From Certhia americana (taxonomy: Eukaryota; Chordata; Aves; Passeriformes; Certhiidae): a DNA stretch of 64,000 nt. The DNA is taken from contig CM031878.1 of the NCBI GenBank assembly GCA_018697195.1, forward strand, positions 39,312,402 to 39,376,401, given 5' to 3'. The translations under genes and the position numbers were made by a program. Under the pieces are notes generated by a model. The model was not told the origin of the DNA, did no database searches, and saw nothing but the letters and a program-made list of their open reading frames with translations. Below are positions 26,511-41,128 of the stretch, one piece after another. Positions within the stretch are counted from its first letter, which is position 1. Each line of letters begins with the position of its first letter.

Positions 26511-28222
26511 TAACTGATGGTGAGTGGCTTGGTGAGCTCTTCCTCCCTTCCTTCTGTATGCTTGGGATTCACTGCTTCCTCCTGGGCTGCATGGGGTCTA
26601 TTCTACTCCCCATCCCTGTCTACCAGCTCAGAGGGTTGGCTGTCCTGAGGATAACTGGGATTTCTGTTAAAGACAGACAAAAAAATTAAGTATCACTGTA
26701 ATGTCTACTCGCCCTCACAGTAATAGCATTTTCTCGACATCCCTGGAAAATGTACATTTGTTGTTGATTGCTTGGTTTCATACTTTGAGGAACATTGACA
26801 GTGAGAATATAAACAATTAAGCAATGCTGAGAATATTTTCTATTGACCTGGATATATGAAGTTACTAACAAAGTTCAAAGGAGATGTATGGTGCTAAAAT
26901 AGGAAAAAAATCCAAAGCTTTGTTTTCAAAATGAAATGAAATGAAGAGTTTTGATACTTATTTGCCTAAAAAATACCCAAACCCCCATAAAAAATTGAAA
27001 GGCTTTTTCCCTCAAAACACTTAAATGCAATATGACTATAACATAAGCTGATAGCTATTAAAATATTGCAAATATATTTTCCAGCCAAATGCACCCTTGA
27101 TCTGATTCATTATTATAGATGCTTCAAGAAGTTTGGTAAAAGTAGAGATCTTCTACTTTTCATAAAGCTAGGTCAGATTTAAAAGGTAAAAATGAACCTA
27201 AAAATGAAAATAAAAACCTTCTGTCTTTTAAATTACTTAGATCAAAGCACTTAGTAGTGTGAAAAAATACTACATGTAATCTTAAATCTAACATTCACAA
27301 TGTGAGAAGTCAGGGTAATCTCAGTCAGCCACTAGACCAGAGTCCAATAAGGCTGTGGTTGGTGATGATGTTGATGGGCTCAGAGTGTTTTCCTGCTTCC
27401 AGTGTCCTAATACATCACAGCCATCACTGGATATTAAGGAACTGGACTACAAGTCATGGCTTCTGCAGGAAGGAGATCCATGAGCTCCAGTCCTTATGTA
27501 ATAAGGCAAAAGCCCAGCACTCCCTGTGTGTGTACCATCCAAACATGGTAGGAAGTCCTCCTAGTAAATGAAGAAAATTCTTCGAGAATGATTCTGTTGC
27601 AAGGATCAATGTACAGGGAAGACAGTAAACTGAAAAAAAGAAATTGTAATTTCTTGCTAAAAGAAAAGAAATAGAATTTTTTTTCTTAATTTTTCTAACC
27701 TAGTTTCTTATGAGTCCTTTTGTAACTTTTTTTTCAAGTGCTAATATCATTTGAGCTACCTTGCAGATGATGATTTTACATCTGTATTGACCAACAGCAG
27801 TTAGACCAGTATGAGGTCAGTAAAAGGTCCTCACAATAGGCAAGATTCTCTTTATTTTGCTTTGTTTACTTTGAATTTGATGTTAAACTTTCTCCCTGAA
27901 GCTGAAATAAATCCAGTTAGTATTTCAAGCAGATGTTGAAACTCACATACATAAAACTTACCCAGACAAAATATTTTTACCCCCCTGAGGATAGTAAGAT
28001 CATAGTGACAATCTTTGTTCTTTCCTCTACAAAGAACAGCCTAGCAGCAATTATTTTATGGTTCTGCAAGTCACTTTGTGAAGAGAAGATGAAAGCAGAG
28101 GAGTCCTGTTCATATAATACTGTAAAAAATTACTTATCATGTTATAGTTCTGCAAAAGGACAATATCTTTTCCTCTGACATGTACCACTTTACTATCTAT
28201 GCTCTTATGCTCTTATCATAAG

Positions 28223-28263
<41 letters not shown>

Positions 28264-31200
28264 TAATTCAAAAGCACTTAAATAAATTTAAAAATAAAAT
28301 CAGCATGGTGAACATAACTTCTTACCTTGTTTCAGCTGGATGATTTTTGCAAGTTTGTGTGAGGTTGCTCCTTAATATTGCAATAATATATTTTTGTTTT
28401 AATTATACACATAAAGTTGAATAAGATACCGTTTAGAACTTTTAGAAAGGTTTTATAACTTTCCACACCCTCTCCAAATGCAAAATTATATATACACGCA
28501 GATGTATTTATCCCAAGAACTGACCTATTACTCCTGTATTCAGAACAGATTGAAAGGACACAAGGCTTTATTTTGTGTGGTTTAGATTTTTTTTTTGTTT
28601 GCTTATTTTCATTTGTTTGGTTTTTTTTAATTCACACCTCTTAAATTTTTCTTGTTGTCACAAAATTAGTCTTTGAGGAAATAGGTACCACTTATAATTA
28701 GAACTACATTCACTGATTAAACTAAACACAAAATCCCCCTAAAAACCCCAACTCACAAATCTATATTTGTTTATCTTTCAGCATAAAAATGTCTGATTCT
28801 TCTTAACTGCACTGTTCTTCCATTTATGTTAGTTGTTCTTTCCCCCCTCTCATGTGGTTTCTTTCTTTGCCTTTGATTTCTTCAAGTAATTACTAAAGTG
28901 TTTCTATTAATAATAATTAAAGAGTATTTGATCTTTTCCGATTGGCCTTACCTTGTCTTGTTGTTCCATTCCTCAGTTAATTCAGAAAAGTGGTTTCTAC
29001 AAAATAAGATAACAATTCTAAAAACACATTAATAACTTTTGTGAATGTTTATAAAGACAGGTTTACTTTTCACTAAGAAGTAATGGGGGAAATAGAAAAA
29101 TTTCCTCTTAAATCAAAACAAGTAGCAACTTTTAAACAGATTTATTTCTGTATACTCAAGCTATGGCAAAAATTGCAATTAACTAGTTAATTTATATTAA
29201 CATTCAAAAAATCATACAAAATTAAGAATTATATTTATACTACTCGGGAAAAATATAAAGACATTTTGTAACAATCTTGAATCAAATATTTATTAAAAGT
29301 AAAAATAAAGGATGGGATGCTAGTTACACATCATGGCAATTAGAAAATAAATATACTCTGTCAGGAAAACAGAATATATCCCATACTGCAGTTGTGCGAT
29401 CAAACTGGGAGCATGTTTGAAAGTAAGACTTATATTTTGTGCCTAGTTTAATACACACTGGAAGCATCTTTTATTACTTGAGCACCTCTCCTGTGACACA
29501 CTGCCCGACTAAAGAAAATTGTTTAGGATTTTCTGGCTTATCAGAGCTGAGGTACTCCTCTGTCTGGGAAAGTGGAGATTTGAAAACTTTTGATGGAGCC
29601 AATGAGTCTGTGCTGGCAACACTATACTGGAATAAACTGAGACTGTAGCCTGAGGTAGCTGGGGCAGTCTCACAGGGACACGACCACCAACATAAAGGCA
29701 GCACAATGTTGGAGTATTTTTTGTCACTGTAACTGTAACTTACCTTTCATCTTGCTTGTTCATCTGTCTCCCTTTAGGCCTGCTTTGACTATGGGGTAGG
29801 AGCTTAGGAGAAGCAGACGTATCTTTTTCCTGTGTATTCACTGTCTATGCTTTCTTATGAGAGTATTTGCTTGAAGAATAACACAGGCAACTGCAGAAAC
29901 AGAATGCAAAGCTGAAAAAAAAAAAGTTTCTGAACAAATAGTAGTACTCTACTGACAGCAGTAGCAATTAATTTATTTAAAAGACTAGAAGATATTACCT
30001 TGAATTTGTCAGTCCTTTGCCTTATCACACTTTAGGGCCTACTCTGCTAAGAGGAAATCCTGTATTTCATCAGGAAGAAATGGCTTCCCTGATGTTTTTA
30101 TTCAAGTTCTTTACAGATTAGAGTAACCTGGGGATTTCTCCAACCTATGCCAGGCTGACTACTGTCACTAAGGAGCCACCTGTCATGCATAGATAGCTGG
30201 AGCAAAATACTCACATTCTTTTCATTTTGGTTAAGATGGAACTGCAAATTATTTTGAAATATCACCCAGTTACTTCTGTTCTCTGTGTTTTTGATCACAC
30301 AAGAAATAAAAGGTTTTCCTCCTCTCTCTTTTTAAAAATATGTGCACACACACACACATATAAATATATACCACAATTATATAAAATAAACTGTATAGTT
30401 CAGTAGACTGATTGTTCCTTATTGCTTGAACACTTAGTAACACTAACCAATACCAAAACCTGAGCCATAGGGACTTCAAATTAGCACCAAATTACACTTT
30501 CAAATGGAAGCAGTCACTTCAGGCATCTGACAGAAAATTCAAGAAAGATGAATTATATTTGCAAGAAGCATTACATGCAGAACAGCAATTATTAAAATCC
30601 TTAGTACTTATGCATAGCCAGTTAAATTATCTGACAGGCTGAAAAACCTCTGTCATATTCTTTTACATAAAATCTTCCAAAGCACTAAAATTCATTTCAG
30701 AATAGCTTGGCAAGTATAAATAATGGATTACAGTGAGCAAAATCTGATTTCTCAAATCAACATGGTAAAGTCAGGTCTTTCTTTATCACACATAATAAGA
30801 AGTTTCCAGTTTCAAACTGTGTTTTCAAAATAGTTTTTGGATAATGAACTAATAGTGAAAATATATCCTATTTGAAAGCTAGATCACTCATATAGGTATT
30901 CTATTACAAGTCCAGGTCTGTGTTTTGTTATAAAATAATAAAAAAAACCTGGATTGGTCCTCCAAACTCAAATAAATAACCCAAAAACTTCATCCCAAAA
31001 TTCTTGATTACAATGATGAGTGGCCTAATCCAAGAGCCCAGAAATTATCTACAACCACTTACACCTGTTCACATATTTGTAAAATACCTTTTTCTTAGTG
31101 AATTTATTTTTGGGGGGAATATAAGACTCTACAAAGAAGTAATTTCATAGTAAAACAATGACTCAGAGATGGAAGGAGTTGCCTAATAATCAGTCAAATA

Positions 31201-31599
31201 AAGTAGACCACTCTCTATGCATAACTCAAAAAAGGAAAGAATCTATATTAAAAATCAAGATGTTGAACCGTAACATTCATGGGAAGAAGAAGGCTAGAAT
31301 GGAAGTGAAATAAAGTGAAGAAGTAAATCAGCCAGATTTCTACAAATATCAAGTAGTACACAAGATCAAGTGAGCTCTACAAAGGAAGTTTCTGACAGAG
31401 GAGGAACTGTAAGTTCTTTCCACAGGCTCACAAATCTTGTCATGGAAAATTACCCCTTCACCAGGAGAAAACAGAAACCTCTTCTGTGTTGGAGTCTGGA
31501 ATTTTGAGAAATATTTCTTTGCATGTTTAAGAGATTTTAAGATCTCTGACAAATAGTGGTTTTAACCTTTATTCATGGAAAAGGGCTTTTAGGCTCTGG
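26511..31599. other. Gene-free stretch with a long T-run
   Basis: About 5 kb. It holds the T37 run at 28225-28261 and small CA repeats near 30345. The overlapping frames at 29439-29727 (both strands) are in slightly GC-richer sequence. I could not match them to a family or show splice sites, so I do not call a gene. Confidence 0.5.
28225..28261. repeat. T37 homopolymer
   Basis: An uninterrupted run of 37 T. No retrocopy or LINE was recognised on the minus strand next to it, where this would be a poly-A tail. Its length is likely unreliable in the assembly. Confidence 0.95.
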
Positions 31600-32165
31600 A
31601 ATGAAGCAGAGTTTTCAAGAGTGTGTATTAAATAGTAGAATAGTGTGTAGTTTTATCACAGGGTGAGAATTTTAAATATATGGGGGTTTAGGATGGTAAG
31701 CAGGCGAAGACAAGATGGAGAAGTCCATGTGGCTTCTGGCTTCCTCCTTCTTCCTCATCTGCTCCATGTTCTGCAGTGAGGTGGCACATTATGGTTGGCT
31801 TAGAATAGAGTCTAACTTTCTAACATGGATAATTGCTATTGGAGAAGTATTATAAATACTGATTATGTGGATTGTAGTATAAATGTACACACCTCTCTAT
31901 GTGGTTTTTTTTTTTTTTCCTCAGGGTTTTGTGCCTTGGACTGACCTACAGTGAAGAGCTCTGCTGTTCAGGAACAGAATGTATTGGTAAGAAAGAATAA
32001 ACAATGGGTGAGAACATCAGAAGAGACGACTCACGGCCTTTCCTTCGATCTCTGGGCTGTGGAAAAAGACTGTTTGCATTCTCGGGTCATGGAAAACAGC
32101 CAGCATAAAAAAACACACAAAAATATTTTTTATAAACCCGAGACTTGTGAAAGCTGTTAAATACA
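31600..32165 (+). mobile_element. LTR-like retroelement, boundaries uncertain
   Basis: A GC-richer block on the + strand with gcaggcgaagacaagatgga near 31702, a TATAAAT at 31851-31857 and an AATAAA at 31996-32001 followed by gaagagacgactcacggcc. That is the promoter-to-poly(A) layout of an LTR. The phrasing resembles endogenous retrovirus LTRs I associate with songbird genomes, but I cannot name the family. No clean 4-6 bp target duplication was found, and no internal retroviral genes are present. Confidence 0.45.
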
Positions 32166-33049
32166 GTCACTTCAATAAATTTAATAAATAAATTTTAAAG
32201 TGGCAAAGTGGACAACTTAAAAGGCCAACACCAACCAAAAACCCCCCAAATTTTTTTTTATTCAATTTATTGGTAAAGCTTGAACTTAACATTAAAGTAC
32301 TATTATAAGACAACAAAAACACTAGTCAAAAAACAGGACAAAAATTTTTTTTCATCTTAAAAAATTAAATACCCAACTAAAAAAAATTAACAAAACCACC
32401 CTGCTGATATAATGGATTTTCTTTCTAAAGCCAAAGCCTGAGATTTCTAGCCTTTCAATGTAATTAAAAGGACAGAAAGTTTTTTTTTCACATGACTTTT
32501 GGTGATAAAAGAGATGCATAAAATATTACATCCTCCTATGAAGGCTCCATATCTAGGAGTGCAAGTGCCTGAGGACCTGGAAATAAAGAGATGAAGACAC
32601 ACAAATTTAATGCTGAAACAATAAATAGTGGCATATTTTTCTGAAATAAAAGAGAATTCTCTGAAGTAAATGTAGACTGCATTGGAAAAGAATTGATTTT
32701 TTTCCCCCACTAGTTAACTCACTACTTAATTTATGTATTTTAAATCAATATGTGCCTAGAGAGGGCAGTGTTCCTCTCCTTTTATATAACAGGCTTTCTG
32801 AATCCTATCTAATTCACAGGGGTGGGCACACCATTGGCAGTGATGACAGGAATCCAGTGTCCTGGGACGGGTGTGCTTGTTTACGTGATAGGGATGACCA
32901 TTTGAAGATGTCTGTTACCTGAAACCTGCTATGCTACCAACATGAACAACTGTAGATTTTCAGAGGTTCTCTGACAAAACAGTTCTGCTTCAGTTTTTGT
33001 TTCTGAACCATGGACAACTATGACCAGTTCCTCTGCCTGCAGACAATGA

Positions 33050-33082
<33 letters not shown>

Positions 33083-33093
33083 TGTGTGTGTTT
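33050..33093. repeat. T20-(GT)10 microsatellite
   Basis: A run of 20 T (33050-33069) passes directly into about ten GT units (33070-33090). Frames through it encode only poly-Lys or Thr-His artefacts. Confidence 0.95.
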
Positions 33094-33891
33094 CTTACAT
33101 GCTCTGAGTGACTTTTCAGCCACTTTGGTGTCTTTACAGGAGAAATTTCCTGGCATGCCAGACCATATAGCAGAAGCTGTCTCAGTTTAAAATATTTAAA
33201 GCACAAATTGGTATAATACAATGAGATACTAGATAAAAAAAGCCATCTGTCTCTCCATCAGCCCTTCTTACTCTGGCTTCTTTCCTACAATTTTTTTAAT
33301 CATTTTTCTAATTCATTGATTTTTTCCATTGTAAAAATATATGTACATATTTACTGGAAATGTTTACAGGGAGATGGATTTTTGAAAAGTGTGAATAAGG
33401 AATTTTTTTTGTTCTACAACTGGAGAAACTCAGTGTCTTGATATGCAAATATATTACAATTTAAAAGCAAAATATGGTGAAATTATTCTTTAAAGAAATA
33501 GCACATGTTAAACTTCATGATAACTTTCTTTCACAGAAAGAAATAGAAAATTATATGCTAATTTTCTTTCCAAGTTATTTCATTATGCTTCACGCAGCAG
33601 AGAAAACTTCTCTTTTCAAACCTGCACAGAGGATCTTGATTCCTATGTTATTTTGTTTCAATGCAAATCTTGATTAAACTTTATGAGAAAATTGAAATTC
33701 AATACACTCTTCCTTCCAACCATGTCCACTCATTGATATAAACTGTATTTGGAAGTTAAACTGTTCACCATCTGACCTAAAATTTCAGCCTCTGTAAGAA
33801 AGACATCATATCGAAACCACCCACTTATTCTGACTCATTTTCTAGGACCCACTTCCTTATTAGTAACTTAGCAGTAAGAGTATTTCTTAGC

Positions 33892-33921
33892 TAATTTCTT
33901 GTCCAATTAGACAAGAAATTA
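33892..33921. repeat. Perfect 12-bp inverted repeat, 6-base loop
   Basis: taatttcttgtc (33892-33903) and gacaagaaatta (33910-33921) are exact reverse complements around caatta. Read as RNA it is a simple stem-loop. No family match and no polymerase III signals were noted. Confidence 0.88.
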
Positions 33922-36900
33922 CAGTCCTCTGTGCCTGTGCATAACTTTTTCCACACACAACTCTGTGGGCCAGTAACAAAGGGCATGCCAACTACCTAAA
34001 ATCTTAAAACTCGCTTAAAATCTTAGTGATCCTAATTCTTAGGTAATAAAATCCTCCATGCATGTGTCTATACATGTGCTGATGCGCACAACCTCAGATC
34101 TCTTGCGGTAAGAGCAGAGGGATGTCTGTATTGCATGTCTTCCTCAGGTCAGCATGCCAGTGAAATTTCACTGCCTGCCTTCACATCAGCATTACAGCCT
34201 ACCTATTTGCACATCTGATGGAACAGCAGTCTCAGAAGCTGTGAGGTTCAGACTGGCTGCGACTGTCAAACAAACATTTAAACCCACACTGTGACTCAGC
34301 ACTAATTTTTTTGACAACCCAAAGAGTTGCACATTGTGCAGTGAGCTGGAAGAGCTTCTTCTGGCATGTGAAAGTCCTCCCCAACCCTGACAGCCCTTCC
34401 AGCAAGCTCATGTGCACAAGAAACATGAACATCACTCTGTGTGACAGAGTTGCAAAAATATTATTAGCATGTAGAATTTAGCCTCTCCATTACCTTGCCT
34501 TTGGTCTTTTCATTTGAGTTAAAAAAAAAAAATTATTTTCCCTTTTGTGGCAGTGCAGATGTGTTGGATGTAGCAAAGGAAAGACTGAGGGGGTGGAGGA
34601 AAACTTCTGCAACATGTACTGCCAACCCCAGAACCTTGGGACTTACTTCCCTAAGAGGTTACAGGGATTATACCTAAGGACACTGAAAAAGGATTTTGCA
34701 TTCACATGAAGATCAAGAACATAAACAAATGCTTTTGATAGAATAAATTTAAATCTCCATACCTCAGAGCATAAGCCAGTTGTTGCCACTTCTGTCAGAG
34801 AAAACAAGGAAGTCCACCAGCATCCAGGTCAGCAGTTCGCTGTGCCTTTCTCTGGAGAATCTGTCACTGTTAGGCTCATGCCTCAGTGCCAGGCAGTGCA
34901 CTGATCTGATCCAGAGTGGCAGCTTCTTCGGTTTTATTCTTCCTCCCTTTGGACATAACAAGGTCTCTGATCCCATTTGGTAAAATCATTCTCTTGTTAA
35001 ATTTAACTAAGTGCTCATTAAGCTGTGTTACAATGTCATTCTAATGTTGCCAAAATCTTCTTGTACCCAAATTAATATTTAGGCCCCTAGAGATGTTTGG
35101 CTGACTGCATGTTCTTGGAGACACAACCTTTGCTCTGTTTTTCTGCACGAGGGTGTTTTAGCATTGCTGGCAATGCTCTTCAATCTTCCATTCACTTGCA
35201 GAAATCATGTCACATTTTCACCTTGGAGAGGGTCCTGCTGGATTCTGGAGAGGCTCCAGAATCACTATCAGCAAGGGCCTCTGCCTTCAGGAACAGCCAC
35301 ATAGGTACTTCATGATTGCTCTTATCCCAGATCCAAGGAAAACATGATGCTAGGTAAACCTGCAAGCATAATGTTATGCGTTTGCAAGTATACTGATATA
35401 ATGAACAAGATTCTGAGCTGCTGTTAATTTGATACCCATCTAACTACACTTCCATTTCTAGAAAACCACATCCAGATAACCAGATGCGTGCAAATATGCC
35501 AAATTTTACATCTTGATGTGTATTATGTAGCCCTATTTTCTATTAAGGTAGCAAAAGTAGATATGCAGAATGCTCTGTTCACTGAGAGAGCTCATAAAAA
35601 GATTATTTTTTTGCCATATTTTCTTCTAGAATTTTTTCCCATTTTAGTACAAACTAGTAGTCTTAAAGTCCAGGAATATTTTTTTTTCTTTTAAAAAAAT
35701 AGTAGATCATGGTGAAACTACTCTTTATTATGATGTTATAGTTTAGATATTTATTGGGTAAATATTCAAGTATTTTCACCCCAAGACGAGTAATCTAGGA
35801 GCACACTATTTCTATCAGTTCTTTCAATCAACTAGAACATTAGATTAACTTACAAATATCTTCATAAGAGATGACACTCATATTCTCATGTCAGATGTTA
35901 AGCCAAAAAGCTGCAAAAGAAACTCAGTTTTAACTTTTATCAGCTGTGAACTCATCTGCTACTTTTATGTGTCCTGCAAAGAGCAGATCAGTAGCATCAA
36001 TCTGTTTTTAAAATGACTTCAAGTGGAAAGGGACAAAAGCAAACCTTAGCTGGGTTAAACAATTGAAAGAATGTAAGGAAATAATAAAATATGTGTCTCA
36101 AATAACATAGAATAAACTTATTACCAATTAATAGCATTCAAATTTCATACAGCAGTAATTCTTAGGTACTTACAGAGAAAATGTTCTTGTTACACCTAGG
36201 TATTAAAGACTTCCTAAAACCTCAGACAGAAGTTTTCAAATAAATTAAAAGAGATAGTCTTTATTATTTGACAGATATATTAGTATGCAAGTAAGGGTTG
36301 GTATTCAGATACCTAAATGCTAATGGGTTATTTGATATCCTCTAGTACAATCAGCCTGTTCTCCCTTAAGCCATTCTTTATCATGCTGTCCCATGCGTCT
36401 CAGACCTTGCTGGGTTGACAGCTAAAATTTGTCCACAGGTCACTATGATAAACTCCTGATCACTATCCATTTTAATTTCTGAGACTTTTTTATATTTTTG
36501 TACTACCATCATGTACATTCAGGGTTTGTTGGTAATTGAACGAGGACTAGTCAGTAGTTAAGTAAAAAAATACACTGTAAGAGAAATAAGTCTTGTCCAT
36601 TGTGATCACTGAAGTCAAACAGGGCTGGTGCAGTTTTTTATGTTATATATTGGTCAGAGCTTCCTTATACAAAGAAATGGTACTGTTTTGAAGTACTTCA
36701 GCATCCCAGGGACTAAGATCTTTCAGCTATTCTTCCACTGTGCCTTTTCTACCTTTAAGGATTTCACAGTAGTGACTGTGATACATTTCAATCAGGAGTG
36801 ACACATCTGTTGCTTAGATATCTCTCGGGAAGATTAGTAGAGGTAGTAAAAATGAAGGAAACTACAATATCATTGGAGATGGAAACCCTTAACAGTAGTA

Positions 36901-39814
36901 ATGGTCCAGGGGCCAGAGGAATACCTTCAGACCGGATTTTTAACTACAGAAAAATTACTGTAGTTATTAGGATGTGGAGAAATCAACCACTGACAGCACT
37001 GTAATTTCTCTTTAATGGTGAGAAGTTTCTTTGAAAATTCAGTAAACTGTGAATGAAATATACATCAGTTTTTCTATTAGTGAACTGTACATCAGTTCTA
37101 AATTTGGGTACAGGTATAAGGGCTTCTAGAATCTAGGAAATGCAGAACTTTGTTAGGTAGACATAACGTAAACAGTAGCATAAGCTTATGGAATAAGTTC
37201 TGAAATGAACAGGTAAAAATGGATGCTGATGTTCTCACATGCGCCATTTCAGGTAACAAGCTCCAAGGCTGTTGGATAATTGAGTTGTCACTGTGATAAC
37301 TTATTATTTATTATCTGTTCCCAGAAAAGAGTTGATGCAGCAGACTATGTACTTATTAACAGGCAAACTTGGAAAATGGTACAGAGACCTGGCTTGTCGC
37401 CTTGGCCTCCACTAGCCACAGCTGGGTATCCTCACATGTGAGAGAAAAATCAATTAAAAAAATAATTAAAACAATATTTTTGAGAAGTTTGAGTACACAA
37501 TCAAAGATCATGCTATTTCCATTTTATCCCATATCAAATATGATCTCTAAGACTACACATTACTTCTGGGCCAGTTACATAAAGATGTTTCAAGGATGAA
37601 AAACCCCCAAAAGAGTAACATTGATAAAACATTCATATAACTCATTATTGAGCAGCAGTGGTATGAGACTATTAAATATGACAAAATTATAACATTCCGC
37701 TATTTATAAGATGTTTACAATGATCTGTGTCTTAAGGAAACTATTAAAATAAAAAGCTTCCTTATTCTTTCTACACTCATTTTATACAGTAAAATTCCTA
37801 CCAAACTTCAGACCTCAATTTTGAAGAATGCATTCAAAAGTTCAGAACTCACAAGCTGCCTTTATTATTATTATTAGTTTATACAGACAATATATTGTGT
37901 TTTCTTTGATACTTATATTTATATTTTTTTAATTTTTATTTTCAGATGCATAGTGTATTTTGTAAGGAAACTGAGTTACAGTTTTTCACATCAGAGTCTT
38001 CAGGGTTGTTTCTTTTTTCTCCTTTGCAGACTGTATTTTTCGGTTTTTTATACATTAGAGATGAACTTTGACATCCGTCAAATTGTGGAAAATATGCTTG
38101 GAAAAGTCAAGGAAATTTGAGGAGGGGTAGTTTTGGAATTCATATTAGTGACTCATGAAATCCTTTACTTCTGATAACATCAAAACCAAATCTGGAATAA
38201 AGTCTCTAGGTTTGGCAGATGTAGATCACAAAGCAGTTGGTGGAGAGAGCATGATCCGATACACCTTTGGTTCTTCCCTAATGTTGACCCTCATTTTAAA
38301 ACTGTGAGAATTGTCAGCAGCAGTAACACAGTAGGCAAGTAGGAGAAAACCGCATTTCTGTATTGCCTGACAAGATTGCTTTCCTGGTTCTCATGTCAGT
38401 TTCTATGGTCAGAGTTATTCCATGGCCAACACCGTTGTATCCTTTTCACTTCTGGATCTTCTTTTTCAGCTTATTGCTACCTGAGGTTCACATCCTCTAC
38501 TTTTGAGCAGACTGTTAAATCAGCAGTTAAATGAGTCACTGAAACATCACTGAAGGGAGATTTTATTAAGAAGATAAATCCCCATTATCTGTATTTTTAA
38601 AGATTCTAATGATTTGAATTTTCTAGGGACACATCATATATTATTCAGATCCAAAAAGAGGTGTGAATAGACAAGACTCTGTATTTGCATTAAAAGAGTC
38701 TTGAACCATAAGAAAAGGATGGCTTTCAAAACTTAGAACCCCAGAATTAAGACAGTTTTGGAAAAAATTCTAAACTCTTTGCTTTCACCATATATGCAAT
38801 GATATCTGTTTTTAAGGCTAGACATCTCCTTAACAGCTTTGCTGTTTCATAATTTTCTGTGCGGTAGACAGCAATAAAGGCTTCCCAGATGTTTATTTGC
38901 AATTTTAGATAACTACGAAGTAAATCAAAGGATTATTTTTTTTTCAAGGTTTAAGTACATGACATTTAAAATGGTAAAATTGTCATTATATATGAAGTTC
39001 TTAAAATGAAATAATTCAGCATTTGAATATGCTGTGCTGCACTACCAGTTACTTATTTAAAGAGCTTTCAGAGTTATGGATATAGGTGTAGATTATTAGA
39101 GGTAGATGTCAAAAGTATAAAGCAGGAGCAAAGTGGTAATTATTAAATCTGCAGGAATGATGAAATATGGAATTAACCTAGTAGAAAAATAAATTACAAG
39201 AAACTATAGGATCTTATCAAGAATGTTAGTTTTTTGTATACCTGAATGGTTTTGCATTATAAATTCAAAGAATATTCATATCTAGCATTGCATTTGCAGC
39301 ATATTGAGAGTGAAATTTGGATCTAGACAGAGATTAAAAGTGAATGATTTTTGAAATTTATTAGGTTAACCTGAAACATAATCTCTTTTGCAACCAGGTA
39401 TCTTGCCTGGGCCTAATCCTTTCTCATCTACAATAAAGGATTAATAAATGTCAGATTGACATTCTTTTAAACAACTTGAGTATATTTGGAAACATCTAAG
39501 ACCATCATCTATATTTTTCCTTTATGCCAGTCACTTGCATAAAGGAAAGAAAAAGGATTCAAACACATTTTCATTTTTTTCCCCCAGCTTTTTGTAGCAC
39601 TACTGAATGATATGACTGTGATTTAGGCAAATAGTCTAGTCAATCCCAGGAGACAGGGCCTTAAAGTTTGGAGGTCATTTACACACAGGGCTGCAAAAAT
39701 CCATTTGACTCTGCATATTTTCCTTCAGTATGAAATGTCAATTCCTATTGTGATAATGGCAATAGAAATAATTTAATGGTGCTTAAAGGAAAATATTGCA
39801 ACACTGTCTGCTGC

Positions 39815-39970
39815 AATATCATAATATATTATATTATGCTATATAACATTATAATATTAATATGTAGTATATGTATAATCTACTATATATATTACTGTAG
39901 CCTATTATGTACGTAGTATATAGTATATGATACAATATTTTGCTGTAAATATATAGCATTATGTTGCATA
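39815..39970. repeat. AT-rich low-complexity TATA/TAGTATA tract
   Basis: About 150 bp almost purely of A and T with irregular atatta, tagtata and tatatat words. It is bounded by tattgca and tgcaata words at the left end. It probably derives from an expanded and mutated TA-type microsatellite. Confidence 0.8.
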
Positions 39971-41128
39971 CTGAAGGACACTTTCAAGTGTCTGAAGAAG
40001 ATTAGGGAAAAAGGAATGTCAACCTCCATTAATGCTAATTATACCACCTAGCTCAGGTTGCTTTCTGTTGCTCAGAGCTGCTTTAAACTATGTGTCTAAT
40101 TTTCAAGAAAATTGAATTAATTCACCTTGGCCACTAATAGTGTCTTCTTTGTTTGACCCAAAAAAACCCCTTATCTTTGGGAATGGTTCAAGAAACATTT
40201 GAAGTTCCAATGGATTGGGTTCCAAGCTCCATTCTTATTCATTCTAAGTTTTATTTGGGCCCTCAGACTCATATTTTTCTCAATTCTTTTTCTGTCTGTC
40301 ACTTTTCTCCTTGACTTCACCATCGGAATAGTTTTACAAAAGGGAAGCAAAAAATGAGAAAAAATATTTTCTTTCCAGTTTACATTTAAGTTGCTACGTA
40401 CTCTCTATCAAGAAAAACGTTGTTTGGCCTTTGCCTTCTAGTTCTCACTTAAGTTTTTACAGTATCTCCTCTTTAAATAAGATAGAATTAGCTAAATATA
40501 TCCTCTTTGAGAACTTTATGTATTTCCAGAATTTCAGCTGCAGACTAGGACTTTTAAATGTATTGTATAGGGTGACTTTGAGTTCTTGTTAAAAATGAAT
40601 TCTGAATATCATTCTTTCTGGTTTTGCACCCAAGACTGGGGTGAGCCAGGAAATATACCTGGAGTATAGACCCAGGGAATAGCAATATTGCTGTTTGCAA
40701 GGGCCATTTGTTTATTATTCAGGTTTGCTGAGAAAGATAGTTTCAATATATCTTCTTAAGGTACTAAGCATCATAATCTATTTTTCCTTCTGACCCATGG
40801 TAGCTCTGCAAGGTATATTTTTTTTACTACTGCTTGAGAGGTTTGTAAACTATAGACCATGGAACAGGAAACAAGCTATCCTAAGTCTGATTAAATTTGG
40901 CTGAAGTATTTACACATTTGCCACTATGTGTCTGTGGCATGAACTCTGACTCAGAATTAACATATAGTATATCCACCCCAGTATTCTTTATTAATGTATT
41001 TTCTCTCTAGCAAATGTAGAAAGGTTAGAGACAAGGACACGTTACTGGCTTGCAAACACATCTTCTTAGGTGTGTTCTTTACCTCTTCTCTGTTACACAT
41101 TTTATTCTGGACCCCAGTAGACTTAGTC

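Noticed and set aside
28225..28261. T37 run as the poly-A tail of a minus-strand retrocopy
   Set aside because: There is no AATAAA upstream on the minus strand and no recognisable transcript body.
29439..29727. Overlapping 69-76 codon frames that look superficially protein-like, including a Ser/Pro-rich minus-strand reading
   Set aside because: No family match, no splice sites or partner exons that I can support, and both strands are equally open.
32929..33221. Minus-strand frames with Thr-His and poly-Lys runs
   Set aside because: Translation of the T20-(GT)n microsatellite.
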